DNA from: Prolixibacteraceae bacterium
Lineage (GTDB): Bacteria > Bacteroidota > Bacteroidia > Bacteroidales > Prolixibacteraceae
Length of the DNA: 32,870 nt
Assembly (NCBI GenBank): GCA_028282195.1
Contig: JANQII010000154.1
Span: forward strand, 1 to 32,870
Direction: 5' to 3'
This document shows, piece after piece, positions 22,224-31,807 of the stretch. The notes below the pieces were generated by a model that worked only from the letters and a program-made list of their open reading frames with translations, ran no database searches and had not been told where the DNA came from. Made by a program: the position numbers and the translations under genes. Positions within the stretch are counted from its first letter, which is position 1. Every line of letters starts with the position of its first letter.

Positions 22224-22799
22224 ATGAGAAATGTTGCTTTTAAAAAAATTCAGATCATTTGCATATTGTTAGCTTCTACAAATGGAGCCTGGAGCCAAAA
22301 CTCAAATGAAATGATCATTCTTGAAGATTTTAATCAGGAAAAACATTTGAATTGGCAAATTGTCAATGATGGGGTAATGGGTGGCCTTTCTTCAAGTAGC
22401 ATCCAGATTAAATCAGAACAAGGATTATTCTCCGGAAATGTTTCTTTGGAAAACAACGGAGGATTTGCATCAGTAAGAGCACTATTGGATAGAACAAACC
22501 TTAAAAAAGTATCTAAACTTTTGATCCGTGTTAAAGGAGATGGTAAAACATATCAATTCAGGGTACGGACCAACAAGCGTTTTGATGGAACTGCTTACCA
22601 GACTTTTTTTAAAACTGAAAAAGACAAGTGGACTAATCATGTTTTTTCTGCCGAAGATTTTCAAGCTACGTTCAGAGGGATGAAAGTACCCCAAGCTCCT
22701 GAATTAAAGCTTGAAGGCATTGAACAAATAGGATTTCTCATTGCCGGGAAACAACAGGGCTCCTTTTCTTTAATTATTGATTGGATTGCCATGAAATAA
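22224..22799 (+). CDS. CIA30-family secreted protein
   Basis: A 191-residue protein with a signal peptide (about 1-24, ending GAWSQ) and a CIA30 (complex I intermediate-associated protein 30) domain over most of the mature chain. Diagnostic segments are WQIVNDGVMGGLSSSSIQIK (38-57), FASVRALLD and the galactose-binding-like strands YQFRVRTNKRFDGTAYQTFF. The closing IDWIAMK is typical. Bacterial CIA30 proteins have a carbohydrate-binding-like jelly roll and no demonstrated respiratory role, so the function is open. It is monocistronic and convergent with the SHOCT-domain gene, sharing a bidirectional terminator. Confidence 0.88.
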   Translation: MRNVAFKKIQIICILLASTNGAWSQNSNEMIILEDFNQEKHLNWQIVNDGVMGGLSSSSIQIKSEQGLFSGNVSLENNGGFASVRALLDRTNLKKVSKLLIRVKGDGKTYQFRVRTNKRFDGTAYQTFFKTEKDKWTNHVFSAEDFQATFRGMKVPQAPELKLEGIEQIGFLIAGKQQGSFSLIIDWIAMK

Positions 22800-22833
22800 A
22801 AAGTGCCACCTTTTTGAGATAACACTTTTTATT
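22795..22833. terminator. Bidirectional terminator
   Basis: AATAAAAAGTG (22795-22805) and CACTTTTTATT (22823-22833) are perfect reverse complements with A/T-rich outer ends, so each strand shows a stem plus T-run. It overlaps the stop codon of the CIA30 gene and lies 10 bp from the stop of the convergent gene. Confidence 0.85.
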
Positions 22834-22842
22834 CTGTTTCAA

Positions 22843-23532
22843 TTATTTCTTCATTATAATTGGGGTCAGTTCTGCTTTTACCTTATTAAAGTCTGCCTCC
22901 TCAATTAAACCAAGATCAAATAATTCTTTGGTCTCTTTCAGTTTTGCAATTGCTTCGTCCCTGGTCATTGGAGCATTAATGCTTTTAATTTCTCCTGCAA
23001 TTACTGCTTTTTCATAATCGGTAACCGACATGTATTTATTTATCCCAAACGCTCTTCCGTTTGGTTCTCCCAAAAGCATCAGTACCCTTAATGGTTTCTT
23101 TTTACTCCCTTTATGAATTACCCTCATTTCTTGAATCACAACAATTTCCCCCTCCATCTTTGCCGGAGCATTGTTTGGTCCAAGATTATCAGTGGCAGCG
23201 ATTAAGTTACCAACACCTCCAGGCCTTCCCATTATAATATTTGCAAAACTACTTTTCGTTTTTGATTTTGCTGTTCCAACTCCAAACGTACCTCCCGCAG
23301 CTGCTCCTGATGTATTGGTCTCTGAGCCCGAAGGCAACCCAATTATCAACGTGTCTCCCAAGGATAAAACAGAACCATCTGCCGCAGTATACTTCAAAAC
23401 ATGCGTGTTGTTTTTGATTTGCATAAACACTGCAGAATTCTGGCTGTCTTCATAAGTTAATTCATCAATTTGCTTTTGTGCAAAAGCACTAAGAGAGAAC
23501 AAAAGGATGAAAACCAAAGTTAATTTATTCAT
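22843..23532 (-). CDS. Secreted protein with C-terminal SHOCT domain
   Basis: A 229-residue exported protein with signal peptide (1-18, TLVFILLFSLSAFA). A compact beta-rich middle follows (DSQNSAVFMQIKNNTHVLKY, then GDTLIIGLPSG), then a Gly/Ala-rich linker (about 70-90, ETNTSGAAAGGTFGVGTAKS). The C-terminal helical hairpin RDEAIAKLKETKELFDLGLI (190-209) plus EEADFNKVKAEL is a SHOCT domain. SHOCT modules are oligomerisation or linker elements at protein ends; the main domain is not recognised. A TTACTTTG near-match to the -7 box lies upstream on the minus strand. Confidence 0.75.
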   Translation of the reverse strand: MNKLTLVFILLFSLSAFAQKQIDELTYEDSQNSAVFMQIKNNTHVLKYTAADGSVLSLGDTLIIGLPSGSETNTSGAAAGGTFGVGTAKSKTKSSFANIIMGRPGGVGNLIAATDNLGPNNAPAKMEGEIVVIQEMRVIHKGSKKKPLRVLMLLGEPNGRAFGINKYMSVTDYEKAVIAGEIKSINAPMTRDEAIAKLKETKELFDLGLIEEADFNKVKAELTPIIMKK

Positions 23533-23782
23533 AATAAAAACATTAATGGTTAATTAATTGATTTTTCAGTATTTTGATGTAATAAATTTCATTTTAATGC
23601 CAAAGTAAACAAATGTTAATTTACGGAAATGAATTAATATGTAGGATTAAATTGAACTTAAAAATTACTTATTCATTTTGATTATAAACTACACTTTCTC
23701 TTCATTCATTACAAAGTCCATGCCTAATCAAAATCCCTTTGATACGCACAATAAAATGCTATGCACTGTAAGCAGTTTTTTC

Positions 23783-23790
23783 TATCTTTG
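23783..23790 (+). promoter_or_regulatory. leuS -7 box
   Basis: TATCTTTG, an exact TAnnTTTG element, 37 nt before the ATG at 23828; the predicted leader is about 33 nt. The surrounding 23,533-23,827 interval otherwise holds only AT-rich sequence. Confidence 0.6.
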
Positions 23791-23827
23791 CCGCTCAGTT
23801 TCAAAACGCTATTAACCAATCAATACG

Positions 23828-26479
23828 ATGGAATATAAATTCTGGGACATTGAGCCCAAATGGCAGGCTTACTGGGAGGAAAACAAAACCTTCAAAACCG
23901 AAAATGATTTTTCCAAACCAAAATATTATATCCTTGATATGTTTCCTTATCCATCAGGGGCAGGACTACATGTTGGGCATCCCGAAGGATATACCGCAAC
24001 GGATATTATAAGCCGTTACAAGCGAATGAAAGGGTTCAATGTATTACACCCAATGGGATGGGATGCATTTGGATTACCTGCAGAACAATATGCCATTCAA
24101 ACTGGTACTCATCCTTCTGTTACAACTCAGAAAAACTGCAATAATTTTCGTCGCCAGATTAAAACATTAGGTTTGAGCTATGACTGGGATCGTGAGATCA
24201 ATACAACTGATCCTAAATACTTCAAATGGACACAGTGGATTTTCAGTAAGCTTTACAATACCTGGTTTGATGCGGAACAAAAGAAAGGCCGCCCCATCCC
24301 TGAATTGCCAATCCCTGCTGAAATTGAAAAAAAAGGTGAAGCTGCAATAAAAGAATATATCAGCGAAAAACGCCTGGCATATTACGACAATGCACAGGTT
24401 TGGTGGTGTGACAATTGTAAAACTGTTTGTGCTAATGAAGAAGTTTTAACCGATGGCTCGCATGAAAAATGTGGCAACCAGGTTATTCGCAAAAATTTGA
24501 AACAATGGTTGCTTCGTATTCCGCATTATGCTCAACGTTTGCTTGAAGGATTAGATGAGCTTGACTGGCCGGAAGGTGTAAAAGACATGCAGAAAAACTG
24601 GATTGGAAAATCTACCGGTGCAGAAGTTGATTTTGATCTTCAGGGCTTAGGAAAATCACTTCGCGTATATACAACCCGCCCTGACACATTGTTCGGCGCG
24701 ACTTACATGGTAGTTTCCCCTGAGCATCCCATGCTTTCAGAAATTAGTATTGATGAAAAGAAGGCTGAAGTTGAAAAATACGTTCAGGCTGCATCGTTAA
24801 AATCTGATTTGGACAGGACAGAATTAGCCAAAGAAAAAACGGGTGTCTTTACGGGAAGATATGCGGTTAACCCTGTTACAGGAACTGAAATTCCGATTTG
24901 GGTTGCCGACTATGTACTAATGGGATATGGAACCGGAGCCATTATGGCCGTTCCTGCTCACGACACCCGTGACTTTGAATTTGCCGAAAAATTTGAAATT
25001 CCAATTACCTGCATTCTTGACCCAAAAGATGCAGAAGAAGATTTACGCCAACAAGTTTTGGCTGGTAAAGCTTGCTGGACTGAAGATGGTGCTTACATTA
25101 ACTCATCAAGCGACATAACCGGGCTTGACATTAATGGATTAAATAAAAAAGAGGGTATTAAAAAAACCATCAACTGGTTGGTGGAAAAAGGAATTGGACA
25201 AGCTACAGAGAACTTCAAACTTCGCGACTGGTTGTTTAGTCGTCAACGTTATTGGGGAGAACCATTCCCGGTTATTCACTGGGAAGATGGGGAAATCTCG
25301 TTGGTTGAAGATAAGCTGCCTGTAACACTTCCTGATCTTGAGAAATTTGAACCGGGAGAAGGAGGTGAATCTCCGTTAGCGAACGCAAGCGACTGGCTTA
25401 CTGTTGTTGATGAAAATGGACGCAAAGGCCGCCGTGAAACGAATACAATGCCCCAGTGGGCCGGGTCGTGCTGGTACTACCTGCGCTATATTGACCCCAA
25501 AAATGATGAGCAGATTTTCGATCCAAAAGTTGAGAATTACTGGATGCCTGTTGACCTTTACATTGGTGGTGCCGAGCATGCCGTTCTTCACTTGCTTTAC
25601 TCCCGTTTCTGGCACAAAGTACTGTTTGATTTAGGCATTGTTTCAACTGAAGAGCCTTTCAAAAAGCTTTTCAACCAGGGAATGATCCTCGCTTTTGCTT
25701 ACGAAACACAAACCGGAGCTAAAGTAACTTCAGACCTGGTAGAAGAAAAAGATGGTAACTATTTCCATACTGAAACAGGGGAAGAACTTCATCAGATTGT
25801 TGCAAAAATGTCAAAGTCTTTGAAAAATGTAATCAATCCTGATGATGTAGTTGAAAAATACGGAGCTGATGCACTTCGCCTTTACGAAATGTTTATGGGA
25901 CCACTTGATGACACCAAACCCTGGGCTGAAAATGGCGTTAAAGGAGTGTTTGGCTTCCTGGGACGTGCATATCGTTTCTTTGCAAACCTTGACAATATAG
26001 TTGATGGAGAAGAAGACAAAGAAGTAATGAAGCTTCTTCAGCAAACAATTATGAAAGTTGGTGATGATATTGAAAACCTAAAGTTCAATACTGGTATTTC
26101 AGCCTTGATGGTATTCAATAATCTGGCCATAAAAAAAGGAAAAGTTACCAAAGCAACTGCACAAACATTTGCAACACTATTGGCTCCTTTTGCGCCTCAC
26201 CTGGCAGAGGAATTATGGCAGCTTTACGGAAATGAAAACACCCTGGCTTATGAACCCTGGCCTGTTGCTGATGAAAGTCTGCTTGTAGAAAACACACATG
26301 AATACCCGGTTTCTTTTAACGGAAAAATGCGTTTTAAACTTGAACTACCTTTAGACATGCCCAAAGATGAAATTGAAAAGATCGTTATGGAGCATGATCT
26401 TTCTCAAAGGTGGCTTGATGGTAAAACTCCAAAGAAAATGATTGTTGTTCCAAAGAAGATTATAAATGTGGTAGTATAG
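23828..26479 (+). CDS. leuS: Leucyl-tRNA synthetase
   Basis: An 883-residue class Ia synthetase charging tRNA-Leu. The HIGH motif appears as HVGH (48-51) in [23 protein letters not shown] is intact at 660-664 ([14 protein letters not shown]). The CP1 editing domain lies about 220-410, with the threonine-rich [20 protein letters not shown] and the conserved aspartate loop [19 protein letters not shown]. The zinc/ZN-1 region is [19 protein letters not shown] (about 192-210) and carries several Cys. The anticodon-binding helical bundle occupies about 690-820. It is a normal-length, intact housekeeping gene and monocistronic. Confidence 0.98.
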   Translation: MEYKFWDIEPKWQAYWEENKTFKTENDFSKPKYYILDMFPYPSGAGLHVGHPEGYTATDIISRYKRMKGFNVLHPMGWDAFGLPAEQYAIQTGTHPSVTTQKNCNNFRRQIKTLGLSYDWDREINTTDPKYFKWTQWIFSKLYNTWFDAEQKKGRPIPELPIPAEIEKKGEAAIKEYISEKRLAYYDNAQVWWCDNCKTVCANEEVLTDGSHEKCGNQVIRKNLKQWLLRIPHYAQRLLEGLDELDWPEGVKDMQKNWIGKSTGAEVDFDLQGLGKSLRVYTTRPDTLFGATYMVVSPEHPMLSEISIDEKKAEVEKYVQAASLKSDLDRTELAKEKTGVFTGRYAVNPVTGTEIPIWVADYVLMGYGTGAIMAVPAHDTRDFEFAEKFEIPITCILDPKDAEEDLRQQVLAGKACWTEDGAYINSSSDITGLDINGLNKKEGIKKTINWLVEKGIGQATENFKLRDWLFSRQRYWGEPFPVIHWEDGEISLVEDKLPVTLPDLEKFEPGEGGESPLANASDWLTVVDENGRKGRRETNTMPQWAGSCWYYLRYIDPKNDEQIFDPKVENYWMPVDLYIGGAEHAVLHLLYSRFWHKVLFDLGIVSTEEPFKKLFNQGMILAFAYETQTGAKVTSDLVEEKDGNYFHTETGEELHQIVAKMSKSLKNVINPDDVVEKYGADALRLYEMFMGPLDDTKPWAENGVKGVFGFLGRAYRFFANLDNIVDGEEDKEVMKLLQQTIMKVGDDIENLKFNTGISALMVFNNLAIKKGKVTKATAQTFATLLAPFAPHLAEELWQLYGNENTLAYEPWPVADESLLVENTHEYPVSFNGKMRFKLELPLDMPKDEIEKIVMEHDLSQRWLDGKTPKKMIVVPKKIINVVV

Positions 26480-26502
26480 CTAGGTATGTCACAATATGCC
26501 TT

Positions 26503-26657
26503 AGAGGCTGTCCTAAAAGAATAAAATTCAAACCGTGAAGAACGCATAAGATTACGCAAAGAACACTAAGATTCTGATATGTAGTGGCTTGACTCTTTGT
26601 GTCCTTTGCGGTTCCTTAAAATACTTAGCGGTTAAGTTAACTTTTTGGACAGCCTCT
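26503..26657. mobile_element. MITE-like repeat, copy B
   Basis: Second copy of the 19,101 element, 155 bp. It is bounded by 17-bp terminal inverted repeats (26503-26519, beginning AGAGGCTGTCC, and 26641-26657) with one mismatch. Relative to copy A two bases are changed in the left end and the matching two in the right end. It lies 24 bp after leuS and may act as its transcript end. Confidence 0.85.
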
Positions 26658-26796
26658 TTTTTTGCTCTAAACCTTAATTCTCTGATAAATTATTTTTCCC
26701 TGATTTTTATCAATAAATATTTATAAATACCTACGTTCTTTTGCACGCAATTTTTATGAATTCTTTTATTTTGTAAAATCTCTTTTTTGAGGAAAA

Positions 26797-27654
26797 ATGA
26801 AACAGAAATTAATTACAACATTCAAAGATTATTTAATCATTTCTGCAGGTCTTGTGTTGTTTACTTTAGCCTGGACCGTTTTTATAATTCCTGCAGAAAT
26901 TACCGGAGGAGGTGTTAGTGGTGTTGCTGCTGTAATCTTTTATGGGTGGAAAATCCCTGTTTGGATTACCTATTTAACAGTAAATGTTTTTCTTCTTATT
27001 CTGGCCTTGAAAATTTTAGGAGCAAACTTTGGAATAAAAACTATTTATTGCATGTCTTTAGTATCAGGCTTATTTGCTATCCTTCCTCAAATTATAAAAG
27101 AGCCTATTATTGACGACACCTTTCTTGCCGCTGTATTAGGCGGAATGATGTCAGGGGCTGGGCTTGGCATCGTTTTTTCAAGAGGTGGCAGTACCGGGGG
27201 AACTGACATTATTGCTATGATTATTAATAAGTACCGGAATATTAGTCCTGGAAAAGTAATTTTGGCCTGTGATGTGATAATCATCTCTTCATCATACTTC
27301 ATTTTTCACTCTTTAGAAAAACTGGTTTATGGGTTTGTTTTGATGTGGGTGGTTTCTTACTCGCTTGATGCCTTTTTAAATGGTGCAAAGCGATCAACCC
27401 AAATGTTTATTTTCTCGAAAAAATACGAGGAAATTGCAGATTTTATCAATAAAGAGACAGATAGGGGCGTTACAGTAATCAACGGTACTGGCTGGTACAC
27501 GAAAGAGAATGTTGATATTTTAATGACAGTTGTACGAAAACGGGAATCCAGCCTAATATTTAGAAAAATTAAAAACATTGATCCGGATGCATTTATTACC
27601 ATGGGTAGTGTAATGGGGGTGTTTGGGCGAGGCTTTGAAAAGATTAAAATTTAA
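26797..27654 (+). CDS. YitT-family membrane protein
   Basis: A 285-residue inner-membrane protein. Five hydrophobic segments (about 12-32, 48-72, 80-100, 107-128 and 150-190) carry the YitT signatures IPAEITGGGVSGVAAVIFYG and GIVFSRGGSTGGTDIIAMII. The soluble C-terminal DUF2179 domain (about 215-285) has GVTVINGTGWYTKENVDILM and VMGVFGRGFEKIK. The substrate is unknown; the family is broadly conserved and its glycine-rich repeats suggest a transporter-like inverted fold. It is followed 76 bp later by the M23 peptidase gene on the same strand, perhaps as an operon. Confidence 0.93.
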   Translation: MKQKLITTFKDYLIISAGLVLFTLAWTVFIIPAEITGGGVSGVAAVIFYGWKIPVWITYLTVNVFLLILALKILGANFGIKTIYCMSLVSGLFAILPQIIKEPIIDDTFLAAVLGGMMSGAGLGIVFSRGGSTGGTDIIAMIINKYRNISPGKVILACDVIIISSSYFIFHSLEKLVYGFVLMWVVSYSLDAFLNGAKRSTQMFIFSKKYEEIADFINKETDRGVTVINGTGWYTKENVDILMTVVRKRESSLIFRKIKNIDPDAFITMGSVMGVFGRGFEKIKI

Positions 27655-27730
27655 TACCGATTAGTATTTAAAAATATCACTTCATTTATTAATGAGTTTT
27701 AAATATCTATGTCTATAAATATGGTATAAG

Positions 27731-28981
27731 ATGAAAAGATATTGGATTGAAATTGTTTTTCTAGGACTTAGTATTTCATTATTCACATACTTGTTTTTAG
27801 TTCCGGCTACACGTCCCAAAATTGAAATTATTGAGCCTGAAGAAGAAATAATACCCGACCCAATTCTCAAATTCGGACTTCCTGTTGATTCCTTTTTCAT
27901 TGAAGATGGAAAAGTAAGAAGAAATCAAAACCTTTCGGATATTTTATCAAAGAAAGGTGTTTCTTATCAGGTAATTGACCAACTTGCAAGAAAATCAAAA
28001 CCCATTTTTGATGTAAGAAAAATCAAACACCGAAATCCATTTCATTTCTTTTTATCAAAAGATAGTTTAAAAGCGGCACGTTATTTTGTTTATGAAATCG
28101 ATGCGATTGATTATGTCGTTTATGAATTAAACGATAGCCTATCTGTAAATCGCGGGCAAAAACCAATTTACACGGAATTGAAAACAGCTTCAGGGGAAAT
28201 AAAATCTTCTCTATGGAATGCGATGAAAGACAACAACATCAATCCCGTTCTTGCAATTGAGCTTTCTGATGTATACCAATGGACTGTTGATTTTTTTGGC
28301 ATTCAGAAAGGTGATAAATTCAAAGTAATTTATGAAGAACGATATGTAGACAGTACTTCAGTCGGAATTGGAAAAATATACGCCAGCCAGTTTCAGCATA
28401 TGAATGAAGATTTTTACGCTTTTACTTTTGTACAGGACAGTACCGAAAGTTTTTTTGACGAACAAGGTAAAAGCCTGAAAAAAGCTTTCCTAAAGGCTCC
28501 ACTTAAATTCTCCAGGATCAGCTCACGTTTCTCATACAGCAGAATGCATCCGGTTTTAAAATACCGCAGGCCCCATTTAGGAATTGATTACGCTGCACCT
28601 GTTGGCACCCCGGTACAATCTATTGGCGATGGCGTTGTTACACGCAAAGGGTATCAAAAAGGAGGCGGAGGAAGATTTCTCTACATAAAGCACAATTCCG
28701 TTTATACTACCTGCTATATGCACCTTAACGGCTATGCAAAAGGAATTGCCCCGGGAGTAAGAGTGCGGCAAGGACAAATTGTTGGCTATGTTGGCAAATC
28801 AGGATTGGCAACCGGACCTCATTTAGATTTTAGGGTATTCAGGAATGGTTTTGCAATGGATCCATTAAAAGTTAAAGCGCCCCCTGTAGAACCTGTTTTT
28901 GAAAAGAACATGGCAAACTACACGGTATTAAAAGACTCAATGATGGTGGAACTTTCCAAAATCAACTTCCCGGATTCCTAA
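27731..28981 (+). CDS. M23-family peptidoglycan endopeptidase, membrane-anchored
   Basis: A 416-residue protein with one N-terminal membrane helix (about 5-25, IEIVFLGLSISLFTYLFLVP). A periplasmic region with LysM/OapA-like and QsdM-type features (about 60-260) follows, then a C-terminal peptidase M23 domain (about 270-390). The first zinc motif HLGID is at 282-286 and MHLNGYAKG supplies the middle loop. The last motif is GPHLDFRV, where H364-x-D366 replaces the usual HxH. Asp can ligate zinc and the change is common in Bacteroidota to my knowledge, so activity is not excluded. It probably cleaves peptide cross-links during growth. Confidence 0.9.
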   Translation: MKRYWIEIVFLGLSISLFTYLFLVPATRPKIEIIEPEEEIIPDPILKFGLPVDSFFIEDGKVRRNQNLSDILSKKGVSYQVIDQLARKSKPIFDVRKIKHRNPFHFFLSKDSLKAARYFVYEIDAIDYVVYELNDSLSVNRGQKPIYTELKTASGEIKSSLWNAMKDNNINPVLAIELSDVYQWTVDFFGIQKGDKFKVIYEERYVDSTSVGIGKIYASQFQHMNEDFYAFTFVQDSTESFFDEQGKSLKKAFLKAPLKFSRISSRFSYSRMHPVLKYRRPHLGIDYAAPVGTPVQSIGDGVVTRKGYQKGGGGRFLYIKHNSVYTTCYMHLNGYAKGIAPGVRVRQGQIVGYVGKSGLATGPHLDFRVFRNGFAMDPLKVKAPPVEPVFEKNMANYTVLKDSMMVELSKINFPDS

Positions 28982-28998
28982 TATATAATCTGGTAAAA

Positions 28999-29529
28999 TT
29001 ACTTCTTTCGGTAAATCAATTGAACAACACCTGAGTTGTATGTTTTTGTCTTTACAAGTTCAAGTTGCTCCTGATTAGGCAACGCTTCAAATAATTCAAT
29101 CCCTTTAGGAATAACAACTGGCATCATAAAAACCTGAAAATCATCTATCAAACCAGCATTAAACAGCAAAGTATTTAATTGACCTCCACCAATAAGCCAG
29201 ATATCTTTTCCTTCCTTCTTTTTCAGATTTTTGACAAACGCTATATGATTTTCTGTCACAAAACTTACATTCTCAGTATCAAACAAGTCCTTTTTTCGGG
29301 TAAAAACATAGTTGGTTTTCTCTTTGTAAGGAAATTCCATATCCCAGCTGATTATTTGTTTGTAAGTTGAATACCCCTGAATGGTTGTGTCTATAGAATC
29401 ATAAAACTTTGAATAACCATAATCAGAACCTTCCGGATTTGGAATCGTATTTAACCAATCTACCCCACCGTCAGATGTTGCAATTTTACCATTCAAACTT
29501 GCAAATATATAAAGTTTAAGCTTCCTCAT
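28999..29529 (-). CDS. RibD C-terminal/dihydrofolate reductase-like protein
   Basis: A 176-residue member of the RibD_C/DHFR superfamily (YyaP/YwjB-like), NADPH-binding reductases of mostly unknown substrate. Typical features are the N-terminal strand LKLYIFASLNGKIATSDGGV (4-23), WLNTIP, the FTRKKD segment and the nucleotide-binding DIWLIGGGQLNTLLFNAGLI (114-133), followed by DDFQVFMMPVVIPKGIELF. There is no signal peptide. The gene is convergent with the M23 gene, with only 17 bp between the stops, and lies 22 bp downstream of purN on the same strand, so it is probably co-transcribed with purN. Confidence 0.87.
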   Translation of the reverse strand: MRKLKLYIFASLNGKIATSDGGVDWLNTIPNPEGSDYGYSKFYDSIDTTIQGYSTYKQIISWDMEFPYKEKTNYVFTRKKDLFDTENVSFVTENHIAFVKNLKKKEGKDIWLIGGGQLNTLLFNAGLIDDFQVFMMPVVIPKGIELFEALPNQEQLELVKTKTYNSGVVQLIYRKK

Positions 29530-29551
29530 TTATTTTTACCAGCTTAATTCG

Positions 29552-30115
29552 CTATTCTCCCAAAATCACCTCTTCAATAACCCGTGGAAAATGTTCGTAC
29601 TCCAGTTCATGCACCTTGGCAGCAACATCATCCGGATTATCCGAAGCTGCTAACTCACATTTTGCCTGAAAAATTATATTGCCCTCATCGTATTGTTCAT
29701 TCACATAATGAATTGAAATCCCGCTTTCTTTTTCTTTATTGGCAACTACTGCTTCATGAACATACTTGCCGTACATTCCTTTACCTCCATATTTGGGCAA
29801 CAACGCCGGGTGTATATTAATAATCGTAAACTCTTCAGTTAAATATCGGGGAACCAACCAAAGAAAACCTGCTAAAACAATCATATCCACTTTTCGGGCA
29901 CTAAGCGCCTTTAACACATCAACACTATTATAAAACTCATTCCTGTTGAAAGTAAAGGTTTCAACACCTAGCTTTTCCGCGCGTATTAGGACATATGCAT
30001 TTTCTTTATTTGACCATAATGAATCAATTTCAATGTATCTGTTATCTTTAAAATATTCGATAATATTCTGGGCATTAGTCCCTGATCCTGAGGCAAAAAT
30101 GGCAATCTTTTTCAT
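29552..30115 (-). CDS. purN: Phosphoribosylglycinamide formyltransferase
   Basis: A 187-residue enzyme transferring formyl from 10-formyl-tetrahydrofolate to GAR in purine synthesis. The N-terminal phosphate loop IAIFASGSGTNAQNIIEYF (4-22) is intact. The catalytic segment INIHPALLPKYGGKGMYG (about 99-116) contains the conserved Asn and His, and GISIHYVNEQYDEGNIIFQ (about 132-150) the catalytic Asp. It is divergently arranged from acpP, an arrangement conserved in Bacteroidota. Length is normal for the short form. Confidence 0.96.
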   Translation of the reverse strand: MKKIAIFASGSGTNAQNIIEYFKDNRYIEIDSLWSNKENAYVLIRAEKLGVETFTFNRNEFYNSVDVLKALSARKVDMIVLAGFLWLVPRYLTEEFTIINIHPALLPKYGGKGMYGKYVHEAVVANKEKESGISIHYVNEQYDEGNIIFQAKCELAASDNPDDVAAKVHELEYEHFPRVIEEVILGE

Positions 30116-30128
30116 AGAGAATTTACTT

Positions 30129-30136
30129 CAAAATTA
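30129..30136 (-). promoter_or_regulatory. purN -7 box
   Basis: On the minus strand 30136-30129 reads TAATTTTG, an exact TAnnTTTG element 13 nt before the purN ATG, so the leader would be under 10 nt. No -33 TTTG at the right spacing. Confidence 0.45.
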
Positions 30137-30224
30137 TAAAATTGAATAATTGACTAAATAGTTCGATAATAGTTATTTTATTGCTTATCAGCACACTAAA
30201 AACAGCTATTTATTTAAGTTTTTC

Positions 30225-30256
30225 TTTGATATATTTTGGGTAAATTTATTACTTTG
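30225..30256 (+). promoter_or_regulatory. acpP-fabF-rnc promoter
   Basis: TTTG (30225-30228), 20 nt, then TTACTTTG (30249-30256), which differs from TAnnTTTG at one position. The predicted leader is about 45 nt. The spacing and context make this the probable promoter of the fatty-acid operon. Confidence 0.6.
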
Positions 30257-30305
30257 CACCGGATTTTTGAAAAACAAATTTGAATATTAACTTAAAATTA
30301 GAATT

Positions 30306-30542
30306 ATGTCTGACATTGCAGGTAAAGTAAAAGCAATTATTGTCGACAAACTAGGCGTTGACGAAAGTGAAGTAACCAATGAAGCTTCTTTTACAAATGA
30401 TTTAGGTGCAGATTCACTTGATACTGTAGAGCTAATCATGGAATTTGAAAAAGAATTTGATTTGGCTATTCCGGACGATCAGGCTGAAAAGATTTCTACA
30501 GTTGGCGAAGCTATCGCTCACATTGAAGAAAACGTAAAGTAA
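30306..30542 (+). CDS. acpP: Acyl carrier protein
   Basis: A 78-residue acidic four-helix protein that carries acyl chains on 4'-phosphopantetheine. The attachment serine is Ser37 in the canonical [10 protein letters not shown]. The N-terminal helix ([17 protein letters not shown]) and the C-terminal [17 protein letters not shown] match the family fully. It is first in the acpP-fabF-rnc operon, 19 bp before fabF. Confidence 0.98.
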   Translation: MSDIAGKVKAIIVDKLGVDESEVTNEASFTNDLGADSLDTVELIMEFEKEFDLAIPDDQAEKISTVGEAIAHIEENVK

Positions 30543-30561
30543 TAAATTAGAATCAACATTT

Positions 30562-31803
30562 ATGGAATTTAAACGGGTAGTTGTAACCGGACTTGGAACC
30601 ATTAACCCGCTTGGTAATTCTATTCAGGAATATTGGGAAGGGCTTAAAAACGGGAAAAGCGGAGCTGATCGAATTACAAAATTCGACATTGAGCTTCAAA
30701 AAACCCAATTTGCATGTGAAGTAAAAGATTTTGAACCTACACTTTATGTAGAGAAAAAAGAAGTGCGCAAGCATGATTTATATACTTTGTACGCATATGG
30801 AGCTGCACAACAAGCAATGGAAGATTCAGGTATTGACCTGGAAGCCATTGATAAAGATCGTGCCGGAGTAATTTGGGGTGCAGGTATTGGTGGTCTTCAA
30901 ACCTTTTTTGAAGAAGCCAGGGCCTATAACATTGAACGCCCTAAATTCAATCCCTTCTTCATTCCTAAAATGATTGCCAACATCGCAGGAGGTCTTCTTT
31001 CTATCCGTTACGGATTCAGGGGACCAAACTTCACAACTGTTTCTGCTTGTGCATCTGCATCCCACGCAATGATTGAAGCTTTCAATTATATCCGCATGGG
31101 TAAAGCAAACCTTTTTATTACAGGAGGTTCAGAGGCAGCTATTAATGAAGCAGGGTTAAGTGGATTCAATTCCATGCGTGCACTCTCTACAAGAAACGAT
31201 GATCCAAAAACTGCATCCCGCCCATTTGATAAAGACCGTGACGGTTTTGTAATGGGAGAAGGTTCAGGCGCCCTTATTTTTGAGGAGTATGAACATGCTA
31301 AAAAGCGTGGTGCTAAAATTTACGGTGAAATTGTTGGCGGTGGAATGTCAGCTGATGCTTTTCACATGACTGCCCCGGATCCTGAAGGTCATGGTGCTTC
31401 GTTGGTGATGAAATGGGCAGTTGAAGACGCTGGCATTAATCCGGAAGACATTGATTATATTAATGTTCACGGAACCTCTACTCCACTTGGAGATATTGCA
31501 GAGCCAAAAGCAATTCAAAAATGTTTTGGCGACCATGCTTATAACTTAAGCATCAGTTCAACAAAATCAATGACTGGCCACTTATTAGGTGCTGCAGGTG
31601 CTGTTGAAGGTATTGCTTCAATTCTTGCATTGAAAGAAGGTATCATCCCTCCAACAATAAATCACTTTACTGATGATCCGGAGATTGACAGTAAACTTGA
31701 TTTTACATTCAATGTAGCCAAAGAAAAAGATGCAAAATACGCCTTAAGCAACACGTTTGGTTTTGGGGGTCACAATGCAACAGTAATTTTTAAGAAATAC
31801 TGA
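30562..31803 (+). CDS. fabF: 3-oxoacyl-[ACP] synthase II
   Basis: A 413-residue condensing enzyme of fatty-acid elongation. The catalytic triad is complete: Cys163 in VSACASASHAM, the first His in NVHGTSTPLGD (about 303) and the second His in KSMTGHLLGAAGAVE (about 340). The N-terminus RVVVTGLGTINPLGNSI and C-terminus ALSNTFGFGGHNATVIF are typical of FabF. Directly downstream of acpP and 4 bp before rnc. Confidence 0.98.
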   Translation: MEFKRVVVTGLGTINPLGNSIQEYWEGLKNGKSGADRITKFDIELQKTQFACEVKDFEPTLYVEKKEVRKHDLYTLYAYGAAQQAMEDSGIDLEAIDKDRAGVIWGAGIGGLQTFFEEARAYNIERPKFNPFFIPKMIANIAGGLLSIRYGFRGPNFTTVSACASASHAMIEAFNYIRMGKANLFITGGSEAAINEAGLSGFNSMRALSTRNDDPKTASRPFDKDRDGFVMGEGSGALIFEEYEHAKKRGAKIYGEIVGGGMSADAFHMTAPDPEGHGASLVMKWAVEDAGINPEDIDYINVHGTSTPLGDIAEPKAIQKCFGDHAYNLSISSTKSMTGHLLGAAGAVEGIASILALKEGIIPPTINHFTDDPEIDSKLDFTFNVAKEKDAKYALSNTFGFGGHNATVIFKKY

Positions 31804-31807
31804 TAAC

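Noticed and set aside
19101..26657. CRISPR array
   Set aside because: The two 155-bp repeats are 7 kb apart and no set of short, regularly spaced direct repeats was seen anywhere in the window.
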